Shown here: positions 25,749 through 34,113 of the stretch, in pieces
Position numbering within the stretch: the first letter of the stretch is position 1
Layout: the number at the start of each line of letters is the position of its first letter
Assembly: GCF_003122325.1 (NCBI RefSeq)
Contig: NZ_QFBC01000018.1
Span: forward strand, 1-64,000
Length of the DNA stretch: 64,000 nt
Direction of reading: 5' to 3'
Source: Rhizobium album
GTDB taxonomy: Bacteria; Pseudomonadota; Alphaproteobacteria; Rhizobiales; Rhizobiaceae
The notes under the pieces: generated by a model
The model's input: the letters and a program-made list of their open reading frames with translations, nothing else
Database searches by the model: none
Told to the model about the DNA's origin: nothing
Program-made: the position numbers and the translations under genes

Positions 25749-27098
25749 TTAATGCGCCCTTGCCCCGATCAGGCGCGAACGCAGCGCGTTCGACATGGCA
25801 TCGAAGGCGAAGACGACGAAGAGGATGAGCACGACCATGTAGGCGACCTTGTCCCAATCGGCATTGGTGCCCATGGCTTCCAGAAGCTTGAGGCCGATAC
25901 CGCCGGCGCCAACGGCACCGATGATGGTGGCCGACCGGGTGTTCGATTCCCAGAAATACAGGGATTGCGACACGAAGACCGGCAGGACCTGCGGCATGAC
26001 GCCGAAACGGTTGACCAGGCCGGGGCTGGCGCCGACGGATTTTACGCCTTCGCGCTGCTTGTCGTCGACATTCTCCAGCGCCTCGGCATACACCTTTCCG
26101 AGGGCTCCCGTATCGGTGAAGAAGATGGCGGCAATGCCGGGAATGGGGCCGGGGCCGAAGCTGCGGGTGAAAAACAGGGCCCAGATCAGCATGTCGATCG
26201 AGCGGAGGAAATCGAAGGTCCGCTTCATCGCCCAGTTGGCGAGCCGGCTGGAGGTGATGTTGCGGGCGGCGATGAAGGCGAGCGGCAAGGCCGTCAACGT
26301 GCCCAAGAGCGTGCCGACAAAAGCCATGACCAGCGTCTGCAGCAGCTTGGAGAGGATATCGGCATGCTGCCAGACGGTATTGCCGAGGAAATCGTCGACC
26401 ATATGGCCGATATTGGAGCGGGCGGGATCGATGCGGTCGCCGACGGTGGCGAGCCAGGCGAGATCGCCAAAACTCTTTCCCCAGAACACCGACCTGGTAT
26501 CGAAGAAGAAATTCGCCCAGCCGAGGAAGCGGCGCTGCACATAGACCTGGCTGCTGCGGATTTCCGCCTGGCCGGCAAAGCCGTAATGCACCAGGACCTT
26601 GCTGCCGTCCTGAACCATGTTGGCGGGCGCGCCTGAGGGCAGGCGGACGTCGTCGCCGTTGATCGTCACCGTATAGGGCGTGCCGTCGACATAGACGTCG
26701 ACCTGCTGCGGCGTCACGTCGAGCCGGTTCTCCGTGCCGTTATAGATGACGGAATAGCCGCCATCCGGCGTCGGCTGCAGCCAGTCGATCTTGGCGTCGG
26801 CCGGATATTGTCCGCGGCTCGTCCACTGCGGCACCACGGCGCCGTCCTGGAAGCGCAGGCGCGGCTGGGCGCGCCAGGAATACCAGTCCTGGACGTAGAT
26901 CGAGGCACGATCCCAGCGGCCGCTCATGAAGGCCGGGCCGACGTTGAAAGCGAAGAAGCAGACGACGAGATAGGCGAGCGTCACGAGCAGGCCGACAAGC
27001 AGGCCCCAACGCTGCATGAAACTGCGCTGGAAGATCTGCGGATGGGCGGCCAGCAGGCGTTCGCGTTCGGCGCCGTTGAGGGAAAAGGTCGACGACAT
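25749..27098 (-). CDS. phnE: phosphonate/phosphate ABC permease PhnE, long form
   Basis: Second permease of the PhnCDE importer. At 449 residues it is much longer than E. coli PhnE (about 260). After one membrane segment near residues 32-53 there is a soluble, beta-rich insertion of roughly 140 residues (about 60-200), then the usual permease domain with LLQTLVMAFVGTLLGTLTAL, the coupling region GLVNRFGVMPQVLPVFVSQS and TIIGAVGAGGIG. It corresponds to the PhoT-like partner in the S. meliloti PhoCDET phosphate/phosphonate transporter, as I recall it. The ATG at 27098 shares a base with the stop of the preceding phnE (TGATG), so they are coupled. Confidence 0.88.
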   Translation of the reverse strand: MSSTFSLNGAERERLLAAHPQIFQRSFMQRWGLLVGLLVTLAYLVVCFFAFNVGPAFMSGRWDRASIYVQDWYSWRAQPRLRFQDGAVVPQWTSRGQYPADAKIDWLQPTPDGGYSVIYNGTENRLDVTPQQVDVYVDGTPYTVTINGDDVRLPSGAPANMVQDGSKVLVHYGFAGQAEIRSSQVYVQRRFLGWANFFFDTRSVFWGKSFGDLAWLATVGDRIDPARSNIGHMVDDFLGNTVWQHADILSKLLQTLVMAFVGTLLGTLTALPLAFIAARNITSSRLANWAMKRTFDFLRSIDMLIWALFFTRSFGPGPIPGIAAIFFTDTGALGKVYAEALENVDDKQREGVKSVGASPGLVNRFGVMPQVLPVFVSQSLYFWESNTRSATIIGAVGAGGIGLKLLEAMGTNADWDKVAYMVVLILFVVFAFDAMSNALRSRLIGARAH

Positions 27099-28066
27099 CA
27101 GGCGGCTCCCCGTCCGAATTCGAAGGATTGCTGGCCGATCAGCCGGCGCCGCAGCCAGGCGGAGAATTGGTCGACGGCGATGATGGCGATGAGCAGCAGG
27201 ATGACGATGGCGTAGGTCTTTGCCGCATGATCGCGGCCGATGGAGAGGCGGAAGACCTCGCCGATACCGCCGCCGCCGACGGCGCCGATGATCGTCGAGG
27301 CACGCACGTTGATCTCGGCGCGCAGCAATGCATAAGAAACGAAATTCGGCAGGACCTGGGGAACGATGGCGAAACGCACCCGCTCGACCCAGCTGGCGCC
27401 GGCGGCCCGCAGGCCCTCGTCGGGCCGCATGTCGGCATTTTCCACCACCTCGAAGAACAGCTTTCCAAGCGCGCCGATGGTATGGACCGTGATAGCGATG
27501 ATGGCGGCGATCGGGCCGATCGACAGGATGGCGGTCAGGAGGCCGGCAATGACGATTTCCGGAAAGGCGCGCATGACCTCCATGATCCGGCGGGTGAACC
27601 AGCGGACAGCGCCGGCACCGACAAGGTTGGTCGAGGCGAAGAAGCACAGCACGAAAGCGATCGTCGTGCCGATGATCGTCGAGACAAGCGCGATATTGAG
27701 GGTGATGACGAGCTGGTAAAAGAAATTGGGAATATAGACGCTGTCGGTAATATAATGCCGGTCGGAGGTATAATCGTATTTCAGCGACCCGTCGGCATAA
27801 GGCGACGGCAGGTCGAACATCGCCCGGACGATCTCCATCGGGCTATCGGGAACGAAGTTCTTGATGAAGTCGAAGAGATAGGGAAGCCGTTCGAAAAACT
27901 TGCCCGAATTGGCGTTGTTGGCGAAGTTCAGCGATGCAAACAGCGCAATCAGGAACACTGCGATGGCAATGATCGTATAGATGCGACGAACTTTCAGCTG
28001 CTGCTGATAGTGATGCATCACCGTCGCGGCCGAAGAGCCGAGGTTTGCCGCATTAAGACCGGCCAT
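27098..28066 (-). CDS. phnE: phosphonate/phosphate ABC permease PhnE
   Basis: First permease of the PhnCDE importer (PhoE-like). The 322-residue protein has a first membrane segment near 30-48 (IYTIIAIAVFLIALFASLNF), a periplasmic stretch of about 60-70 residues (DLPSPYADGSLKYDYTSDRH), then five more segments with the family coupling region VRFAIVPQVLPNFVSYALLR and TIIGAVGGGGIGEVF. The two PhnE proteins probably form a heterodimer. Start at 28066 follows AAGGAGAA. A RIME-like repeat separates it from phnD. Confidence 0.9.
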   Translation of the reverse strand: MAGLNAANLGSSAATVMHHYQQQLKVRRIYTIIAIAVFLIALFASLNFANNANSGKFFERLPYLFDFIKNFVPDSPMEIVRAMFDLPSPYADGSLKYDYTSDRHYITDSVYIPNFFYQLVITLNIALVSTIIGTTIAFVLCFFASTNLVGAGAVRWFTRRIMEVMRAFPEIVIAGLLTAILSIGPIAAIIAITVHTIGALGKLFFEVVENADMRPDEGLRAAGASWVERVRFAIVPQVLPNFVSYALLRAEINVRASTIIGAVGGGGIGEVFRLSIGRDHAAKTYAIVILLLIAIIAVDQFSAWLRRRLIGQQSFEFGRGAA

Positions 28067-28080
28067 TCCGTTTTCTCCTT

Positions 28081-28182
28081 AGAGCATTTTCGCCTTTCTC
28101 CGAATCGCGAGAGCGCTCTAACTTTTTGTTTTTACGCAATTCCGGACGCAAAACCGCTCAGCACTTTTGCTGGAATTGCTCT
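28081..28182. repeat. RIME-like rhizobial intergenic repeat
   Basis: The element begins AGAGCA and ends TGCTCT and contains the conserved blocks GCGCTCTAACTTTTTGTTTT, ACGCAATTCCGGACGCAAAA and CTTTTGCTGGAATTGCTCT known from the roughly 100-bp palindromic Rhizobium-specific intergenic mosaic elements. It lies inside the phn operon between phnD and phnE, so it should be transcribed and fold, which may set the relative level of PhnD. Recognition is from memory of the family. Confidence 0.75.
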
Positions 28183-28190
28183 AGCAGAAC

Positions 28191-28214
28191 GGCGGCACCG
28201 TAAGGGATGCCGCC
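28191..28214 (-). terminator. hairpin after phnD
   Basis: GGCGGCA (28191-28197) pairs with TGCCGCC (28208-28214) just after the phnD stop. No U-run follows, so it is more likely an mRNA-stabilising stem than a full terminator. Confidence 0.45.
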
Positions 28215-28236
28215 GCTGAAGATGTCGGGACGTGGC

Positions 28237-29142
28237 TCAGCCGCCGATAACGGACTTACGGGCGTCGACGATCGTCTGGTAGAAGGACGGGTCGACTTCG
28301 ATGTAATCGGTGTTCTTGCCCTGGGTGTAGGCCTGGAAGCAAGCGAGGTCCTTCTTCGGCAGTTCCTTGAAGAAGGCTTCGACCTTGCCCTTCATGTCGC
28401 CGTCGAGCTTGTTGGAAACCATCAGCGGGCCGTTCGGGATCAGCGGCGAGCGCCAGACTTCGACGATATCGTCCATGTCGAGGTTGCCCTTGGCGACCAT
28501 CTGGTGGAGGTTGCCGGCGCTGTAGCCTTCTTCCCAGTTGCCGACGCCCGAGCCGAACGTCGTGCCGGCATCGAACTTGCCGTCGAGAACGGCGAGAACG
28601 AGGTTCTCGTGGCCACCGCCGAAGCCGGTTTCAGAGAAGTATTCCTTGACCGGTGCGCCGATTTCCTTCGGCAGCGAAACGTTCGGGACGAGGTAGCCGG
28701 AGGTGGAGTCCGGATCGGCGAAACCGAGCTTCTTGCCCTTCAGGTCGGCAAGCGTCTTGATGCCGCTATCCTTGCGGGCAACCATGATCGAGTAGTAGCC
28801 GCTGGAGCCGTCCGAACCGGTGTAGGTCAGGATCGGGTCGACGGCGTTCGGGTCCTGCAGCGCGATGGCGGCGTAGGAGGAAGCGCCCATGGAAGCGATG
28901 TCGATCGTGCCGCCGAGCAGGCCCTGGATGACGCCGTTATAGTCCGGCGACGGGAAGATCTGCACTTCGGCAGCGCCGGTGGCAGCCTTCAGGCCGTCGG
29001 CGACACATTGCGTGTTGCGGATCTGGTCGGCTTCGTTTTCCGAGCCGTCGAGGCCGATGCGCAGTACCTTGGCATCCTGGGCCATGGCCGAGCCGGCCAG
29101 CGCGACGAACGCAACGGCGGCAAGAAGGGATTTCTTCAACAT
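28237..29142 (-). CDS. phnD: phosphonate/phosphate-binding protein PhnD
   Basis: Periplasmic solute-binding protein of the PhnCDE importer. The 300-residue precursor has a Sec signal (MLKKSLLAAVAFVALAGSAMA, cleavage after AQ near residue 21) followed by VLRIGLDGSENEADQIRNTQ. Family features are the substrate-contact segment MGASSYAAIALQ, YTGSDGSSGYYSIMVARKDS and KKLGFADPDSTSGYLVP, where the SSGYYS and STSGY loops would hold the phosphonate oxygens. ATG at 29142 follows AGGAGATAG; a longer frame lacks signal character. PhnD homologues in rhizobia (PhoD) also bind phosphate. Second gene of the Pho-box operon. Confidence 0.93.
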   Translation of the reverse strand: MLKKSLLAAVAFVALAGSAMAQDAKVLRIGLDGSENEADQIRNTQCVADGLKAATGAAEVQIFPSPDYNGVIQGLLGGTIDIASMGASSYAAIALQDPNAVDPILTYTGSDGSSGYYSIMVARKDSGIKTLADLKGKKLGFADPDSTSGYLVPNVSLPKEIGAPVKEYFSETGFGGGHENLVLAVLDGKFDAGTTFGSGVGNWEEGYSAGNLHQMVAKGNLDMDDIVEVWRSPLIPNGPLMVSNKLDGDMKGKVEAFFKELPKKDLACFQAYTQGKNTDYIEVDPSFYQTIVDARKSVIGG

Positions 29143-29226
29143 GGATCTATCTCCTGTTTTCCGGATCATCCGGAAGCGTCGTGATGAAATGGGTGCCCTT
29201 GACGCGGGCAATCGATCGTTTCCGGG

Positions 29227-30081
29227 TCAGATCCCGGCCAGCGTCAAAGGCTTGAGGCTGGCAGATTGCGGAGCGAGCTCGCCGGTGGGCAGGTTCGCGA
29301 CATTGATGCTGGTGGACGTCATGCTTTCGTCGATGCCGGCGCCGTCTTTGTCCGAGCCGTAGATCTCGTGCACGGCTGCGGCCGTCAGCTGGGCCGGCGT
29401 ACCGTCGAAAACGACCTTGCCGGCGGCCATGCCGATGATGCGCTCGCAATACTGGCGCGCCGTGTCGAGCGTGTGCAGGTTGGTGATGACGGTGATGCCT
29501 TCCCGCTCGTTGATGTCGCGCAGCGCATCCATGACGATCTTGGCGTTCAGCGGATCGAGCGAGGCGATCGGCTCGTCGGCGAGGACCATCTTCGGGTTCT
29601 GCATCAGGGCGCGGGCAATGGCGACACGCTGCTGCTGGCCGCCAGAGAGCGTACCGGCCGGCTGCATGGCGGTCTGCTCGATGCCGAGGCGTTCGAGTGC
29701 GGCAATCGCCATCAGGCGCTCGTCGCGGGAAAAGATATTGAGCAGGCTCAGCGCCGTCGGGCGATGGTTCAGTCGGCCGAGCATGACGTTGGTGAGAACG
29801 TCGAGACGCGGCACGAGATTGAATTGCTGGAAGATCATGGCGCAATTGCGCTGCCAGTCGCGCAGGGCCTGGCCGCGCAGCGCCGACACTTCGACGTCGC
29901 CGAAATGGATCGAGCCGGACGACGGATCGGCAAGTCGGTTGATCATGCGCAGCAGCGTCGACTTGCCGGCTCCGGAGCGGCCTATGATACCGACCATCTG
30001 GCTCTGCGGGATGTCGATATTGACGCTATCCACGGCCAGACGATTGCCAAAACGACGTGTGACATTCTTGAGCTGGAACAT
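29227..30081 (-). CDS. phnC: phosphonate/phosphate ABC transporter ATPase PhnC
   Basis: ATP-binding subunit of the PhnCDE importer (PhoC in S. meliloti). In the 284-residue product Walker A is GRSGAGKST (34-42), the Q-loop is [11 protein letters not shown], the signature is [15 protein letters not shown] and Walker B is [13 protein letters not shown]. The switch region reads [11 protein letters not shown], in which His is offset as is usual for PhnC. The segment [20 protein letters not shown] is family-specific. First gene of the minus-strand phn operon; a Pho box lies 67-95 bases upstream at 30148-30176, so expression should rise on phosphate starvation through PhoB. Confidence 0.93.
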   Translation of the reverse strand: MFQLKNVTRRFGNRLAVDSVNIDIPQSQMVGIIGRSGAGKSTLLRMINRLADPSSGSIHFGDVEVSALRGQALRDWQRNCAMIFQQFNLVPRLDVLTNVMLGRLNHRPTALSLLNIFSRDERLMAIAALERLGIEQTAMQPAGTLSGGQQQRVAIARALMQNPKMVLADEPIASLDPLNAKIVMDALRDINEREGITVITNLHTLDTARQYCERIIGMAAGKVVFDGTPAQLTAAAVHEIYGSDKDGAGIDESMTSTSINVANLPTGELAPQSASLKPLTLAGI

Positions 30082-30147
30082 CGTGCTCGCTGTTTCCCTG
30101 TGCAGGCTGAACTGGAGCGACGATTAGCGAGGCTTCGTGAAGGTGGG

Positions 30148-30176
30148 ATGTCAGTTTTGTGTAACTGCCGTCACAA
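30148..30176 (-). promoter_or_regulatory. Pho box upstream of phnC
   Basis: On the minus strand three heptads lie 11 bases apart: TTGTGAC (30170-30176), GTTACAC (30159-30165) and CTGACAT (30148-30154), with spacers GGCA and AAAA. The last two closely resemble GTTTCAC and GTGACAT in the pstS box at 6141-6180, in the same order. Confidence 0.65.
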
Positions 30177-30249
30177 ATCCTTCACCACGCCGTCATGAAC
30201 CTTCAGGAGTGAAATTGACGGCCGGCGGCAGGAGCAGGCGGCCGTCCTT

Positions 30250-31476
30250 TCATGCGGCGAGCAGCGATTTGAGCTTCGTTGCGGGCGAAGCCAGCGCGTG
30301 CGGATCGGGCCGCGCAGCAGCCGAAATTAACATTTCCGCCAGCCTGATGTCGCGCGCCACGGCATTGCCCTTGCCGATGCCGCTGGCGGCCAGGAGCCTG
30401 CCCTCGCCATCGAGATGGAACAGGATGAAGGCCCCATCGCCGAGCGGACGCCGGACGGTGGTCGTCGCACCGTCGGCCAGCCCGGTGATCTGCAAGGTCA
30501 TGTCGTAATGGTCCGACCAGAACCACGGGACGTTGGAAACGGGTTCTGCCGCCCCCATCAGGTTTGCCGCGGCGAGGGTGCCCTGTTCCTGGGCGTTGCG
30601 CCAGGCCTCCAGCCGCACGCGCCGGCCGCCATAAAGGTCGAGCGGGAACGAGCAGCAGTCGCCGGCGGCAAAAATGTCGGGATCGGATGTGCGCAGATAT
30701 CTGTCGACGGCAATGCCGTTCTCCACCGCAAGGCCGGCGGCTTCCGCCAACGCCGTGTTCGGAACGGCGCCGATGCCGACAACGACGAGGTCCGCGGCGA
30801 TGGTCCGGCCGCCCGCCAGCCGGACGGTCGCTTTTTCTGCTCCGTCTTCGATCGCGGAGATAGCCTGCCCGCAGAGGATTTCGACACCTTCGGCGCGATG
30901 GCGGGCTGCCACCGCCTCGGCGATCTCTTCAGGAACGCCGCGGCTGAGAATGCGCGAGAGGCCTTCGATGAGTATGGTGTCGACACCCATCATCCGCGCC
31001 GTCGCGGCAAGCTCGAGGCCGATGAAGCCGCCGCCGACGATGACCAGCGAACCACCGGCATGCAGGGCGGCGCGGATCGCCAGTGCGTCGTCATGGCTGC
31101 GCAGCGTATGGATGCGGCCGGCGGCTTCCGCCATGTCCGGCAACAGGCGTGACCGGGCACCGACGGCAAGCAGCAGCCTGTCGTAACGCAGCGGCTGGCC
31201 GCCGGAAAGCATCACGGATTTTTCGGCCCGGTCGATCGCCAGCACGCTGCAGCCGGTCAGCACCGTGATGCCATCGGAAAGATAGCGTCCGGCATCCGCC
31301 ACCAGCTTCGGCTCCAGCGCATCGATCAGCGTCGCCTTGGAGAGCGGCGGACGTTCGTAGGGCAGGTGGCTCTCGGCGCAGACCAGCGTGACGCTGCCGT
31401 CAAAGCCGCGTTCGCGCAAAGCAAAGGCGGCGCGGGCACCGCATTCGCCGCCGCCGATGATGACGATATCGGACAT
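30250..31476 (-). CDS. mocF: ferredoxin reductase, MocF type
   Basis: FAD- and NAD(P)H-dependent reductase that should pass electrons to the Rieske-type ferredoxin encoded just upstream. The 408-residue protein has an N-terminal FAD-binding loop (IVIIGGGECGARAAFAL), the segment YERPPLSKATL typical of oxygenase-coupled reductases, a second dinucleotide loop (VIVGGGFIGLELAATA) and the FAD motif IFAAGDCCSFPL. With a ferredoxin (MocE) and a desaturase-like oxygenase (MocD) it makes a complete three-part oxygenase chain. In S. meliloti mocDEF is linked to demethylation of the rhizopine 3-O-methyl-scyllo-inosamine; whether this strain uses rhizopine is not shown. Start at 31476, 11 bases after mocE. 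Confidence 0.82.
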   Translation of the reverse strand: MSDIVIIGGGECGARAAFALRERGFDGSVTLVCAESHLPYERPPLSKATLIDALEPKLVADAGRYLSDGITVLTGCSVLAIDRAEKSVMLSGGQPLRYDRLLLAVGARSRLLPDMAEAAGRIHTLRSHDDALAIRAALHAGGSLVIVGGGFIGLELAATARMMGVDTILIEGLSRILSRGVPEEIAEAVAARHRAEGVEILCGQAISAIEDGAEKATVRLAGGRTIAADLVVVGIGAVPNTALAEAAGLAVENGIAVDRYLRTSDPDIFAAGDCCSFPLDLYGGRRVRLEAWRNAQEQGTLAAANLMGAAEPVSNVPWFWSDHYDMTLQITGLADGATTTVRRPLGDGAFILFHLDGEGRLLAASGIGKGNAVARDIRLAEMLISAAARPDPHALASPATKLKSLLAA

Positions 31477-31487
31477 GAGCTTTTGCC

Positions 31488-31799
31488 TCAGATGGAGATG
31501 AAGACGCTGCCGCCGTCGACTTTGACCGGGTAGGTCTTGAGGTTGACGCAGACGGGCGCGCCCTTGGCCTCGCCGGTCTTGTAGCTGAACCGGCCGTTGT
31601 GCTTGGGACATTCGATGATGTCGTCCATCACCAGCCCGTCGGCGAGATGGATCTTCTCGTGCGTACAGAGCCCGTCCGTGGCGAAATACTGGTCCTCCGG
31701 GCTGCGGTAGACGGCAAACGTCCGGCCGTCATGGTCGAAACGGATGACGTCTTCCTCGTCGATGTCGTCTGCGGCACAGACTTCCACCCAATTGCTCAT
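31488..31799 (-). CDS. mocE: MocE-type Rieske ferredoxin
   Basis: Small electron carrier of 103 residues with a Rieske [2Fe-2S] site: Cys45 and His47 in LCTHEK, and Cys64 and His67 in ECPKHNG, the C-x-H...C-x2-H pattern. Length and sequence match MocE, called a 2Fe-2S ferredoxin in rhizopine catabolism. It should take electrons from the MocF-like reductase and give them to the MocD-like oxygenase. It starts at 31799, 27 bases after the mocD stop, and all three genes read on the minus strand from a LacI-controlled promoter. Confidence 0.85.
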   Translation of the reverse strand: MSNWVEVCAADDIDEEDVIRFDHDGRTFAVYRSPEDQYFATDGLCTHEKIHLADGLVMDDIIECPKHNGRFSYKTGEAKGAPVCVNLKTYPVKVDGGSVFISI

Positions 31800-31826
31800 G
31801 ATCTCTTCCCCTGAATGAAGCGTCGG

Positions 31827-32906
31827 CTACTCTGCGGCCTGGCTGTGAAAATCGTCGCGGTATGGCTTGGCCGTCGGCGGCAGTTCGCGGCGGACATAAT
31901 AATCCTGGTAACGAAGCTGGCGCAGGAAGGCCGGTATCATTTCCTTGTAGGCGTGCCAGATCGACGGGTTCGGTTTAGGCAGGTCATGCTTGATCATCTC
32001 GTGCAGTTTCGGCAGCGCATGGTAGGGCACCATTGGAAACATGTGATGCTCTACATGATAGTTCATGTTGAGGTAGATGAAGCGGCTGATCGGGTTCATG
32101 TAGACCGTGCGGGTGTTCAGCCGATGGTCGACGACATCTTCCGCCAGTCCGCCGTGCTGCAGCAGGCCGACCATGACATGGTGCCAGGCACCATAGAGCC
32201 GCGGCAGGCCGACCAGCATCAGCGGCAGGATGCTGCCCATCCAGAAACAGGCGGCGACGGTGGCAACATAGATGGCGAGCCAGATACGGGCGATCCGCAC
32301 CATCTTCGGCTGTTCCATCTCGGGGATGAAGGATCTTTCCGCCGCGCTGATATGGCCGAAGGCATTGCGCAGCATGTCGCTCATGGCGAACCAGCTGTCG
32401 AGGATGCCGAAGAAATTCAGCACCAGGCGGGCCAGATCCGGCGGCCGCATCACGGCGATTTCGGGATCGCGGCCGACGATGATGGTATCGGTGTGGTGCC
32501 GGGCATGGCTCCAGCGCCAGGTGACCGGGTTGCGCATGATCATGAAACAGGCGACCTGGTAGACGACGTCGTTCATCCAGCGCGTCTTGAAGGCCGTGCC
32601 GTGGCCGCATTCGTGCCAGCGGGAATCGGATGCCGAACCATAGAGCACGCCATAGGCGAGGAAGAACGGCACGCACCACCAGCTTCCCCAGAGATAGGCG
32701 CCGAGGCCGCCGGTGACGATCAGCGCCGCAAACCAGATGATGGTGTCGCGGATCGCCGGCCCATCGGAACGCTGCATCAGTTCCTTCATCTGCTTGCGCG
32801 GAATATCGGTGTGATACCATTCCGCCGTCGCCAGGCCGCTTTCGACGGCAGTCTGGGAATCGCGGCCGAGCAGGCTGTAATCCCGTTTCGTCACTCTTAC
32901 GGTCAT
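31827..32906 (-). CDS. mocD: MocD-type membrane di-iron oxygenase (desaturase family)
   Basis: A 359-residue member of the membrane fatty acid desaturase/alkane hydroxylase superfamily. The three His boxes that hold the di-iron centre are present: HECGH (98-102), HARHH (134-138) and HVEHH (284-288), with a further HH at 242-243. Hydrophobic segments near 54-90 and 206-235 would anchor it in the membrane. In S. meliloti MocD is the oxygenase that, with MocE and MocF, removes the methyl group of 3-O-methyl-scyllo-inosamine. A different hydrophobic substrate is also possible. Start at 32906 follows GGAGGAGAC. First gene of the mocDEF-like operon, divergent from a lacI-type gene. Confidence 0.82.
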   Translation of the reverse strand: MTVRVTKRDYSLLGRDSQTAVESGLATAEWYHTDIPRKQMKELMQRSDGPAIRDTIIWFAALIVTGGLGAYLWGSWWCVPFFLAYGVLYGSASDSRWHECGHGTAFKTRWMNDVVYQVACFMIMRNPVTWRWSHARHHTDTIIVGRDPEIAVMRPPDLARLVLNFFGILDSWFAMSDMLRNAFGHISAAERSFIPEMEQPKMVRIARIWLAIYVATVAACFWMGSILPLMLVGLPRLYGAWHHVMVGLLQHGGLAEDVVDHRLNTRTVYMNPISRFIYLNMNYHVEHHMFPMVPYHALPKLHEMIKHDLPKPNPSIWHAYKEMIPAFLRQLRYQDYYVRRELPPTAKPYRDDFHSQAAE

Positions 32907-32993
32907 CGTGTCTCCTCCGGCGTGTCGCGGTCTCCGGTCCGCAGCAGCATGAAGAGGAGAATAAATTGACTTTTGCCAACGCTCAATGCAGTG

Positions 32994-33010
32994 ATGATAG
33001 AATCTATCAT
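32994..33010. promoter_or_regulatory. palindromic LacI-type operator
   Basis: ATGATAGA-A-TCTATCAT is a perfect 17-bp palindrome midway between the divergent mocD and lacI-type genes (88 and 50 bases from their starts). A further half-site CTATCATC lies at 33014-33021. It is the natural target of the adjacent LacI-family protein. Confidence 0.7.
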
Positions 33011-33059
33011 TTCCTATCATCGCGATCGGTGAAACTGTGAGAGAAAACGTCATTTCATC

Positions 33060-34091
33060 ATGAGCAAGCGCCCGACGATCGCCGACCTCGCCCGCGTTTC
33101 GGGCGTCAGCATCGCCACCGTCGACCGGGTGCTGAATGCCCGGCATGCGGTGCGCGAGGAAACGGCGCGACGTGTCTATGCGGCGGCGCAGCAGATCGGT
33201 TATCACGCCACCAGCCTCATCCGGCAACGCGCCTTCGAGGATCGCCCGCATTACCGGCTGGGATTCCTGCTGCAGCGGCAGGCGCAATCCTTCTACCAGT
33301 CGCTGTCGCACGCCATCGAGGACAGCGCCACCCGGCTGGCGGCGGCGCGGATCACGCCGCAGATCGAGTTCGTGCCGGCGCTGACGCCGCCAATCATTGT
33401 CGACCGCTTGAAGGCGATGGCGGCCACCAACCACGCCATTGCCGTCGTCGCCCCGGACTACCCGGCCGTTACTGCCGCCGTGCAGGAACTGAAGGAGAAA
33501 GGCATTCCGGTCTTTTCCCTGCTGTCGGATTTTGCCGCCGGCGTTCGCGAAGGGTACGTGGGGCTGAACAATCGCAAGGTCGGCCGCACTGCCGCCTGGA
33601 TGATCGCCCGCGGAGCAAGGCGGGCGGGCAAGGTCGCCTGCTTCGTCGGCAACCACCGTTTCCACGGGCATGAACTGCGCGAGATCGGCTTCCGCTCCTA
33701 TTTTCGCGAACACGCACCCGACTTCGAGTTTCTGGAAACGCTGATCAACCTGGAGACGCCGGAGATCACCCATGAGGCGACCATCAACCTGCTGCACAAG
33801 CACCCCGATCTCGCCGGCTTCTACGTCTGCGGCGGCGGCATGGAAGGGGCGATCTCCGCCATCCGCGAAGAAGGTTACAGTGGCAAGCTTGCCGTCGTCG
33901 TCAACGAGCTGACGCAGGATTCGCGCGAGGCCCTGGCGGATGAGGTGGTGACGGCGGTCATCTCGACGCCGGTGAGGGGCATTGCGGATGAACTGCTGTT
34001 GCTGATGACGGATGCGATAGAACGGGGCAAGAGCGGCCTGCCCGCCCAGTCCTTCCTGCCGTTCGATCTCTATATTTCGGAGAATATTTAG
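33060..34091 (+). CDS. LacI family transcription regulator
   Basis: The 343-residue protein begins with a classic LacI DNA-binding domain (RPTIADLARVSGVSIATVDR, then NARHAVREETARRVYAAAQQ) and continues with a periplasmic-binding-protein-like sugar domain of the type that binds inositols, ribose and related sugars (LLQRQAQSFYQSLSHAIED, DFAAGVREGYVGLNN, GFYVCGGGMEGAISA). It is divergent from mocD with a perfect palindromic operator between them, so it probably controls mocDEF and itself in response to a sugar or inositol-like ligand. This fits a rhizopine-type substrate but does not prove it. Start ATG at 33060. Confidence 0.88.
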   Translation: MSKRPTIADLARVSGVSIATVDRVLNARHAVREETARRVYAAAQQIGYHATSLIRQRAFEDRPHYRLGFLLQRQAQSFYQSLSHAIEDSATRLAAARITPQIEFVPALTPPIIVDRLKAMAATNHAIAVVAPDYPAVTAAVQELKEKGIPVFSLLSDFAAGVREGYVGLNNRKVGRTAAWMIARGARRAGKVACFVGNHRFHGHELREIGFRSYFREHAPDFEFLETLINLETPEITHEATINLLHKHPDLAGFYVCGGGMEGAISAIREEGYSGKLAVVVNELTQDSREALADEVVTAVISTPVRGIADELLLLMTDAIERGKSGLPAQSFLPFDLYISENI

Positions 34092-34113
34092 GCGTTCGCT
34101 GGAGACAGCCCTT

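Noticed and set aside
27099-27647. Upstream extension of the long phnE frame
   Set aside because: The extra codons overlap the preceding phnE gene out of frame and encode no membrane protein; the ATG at 27098 coupled to the preceding stop is the natural start.
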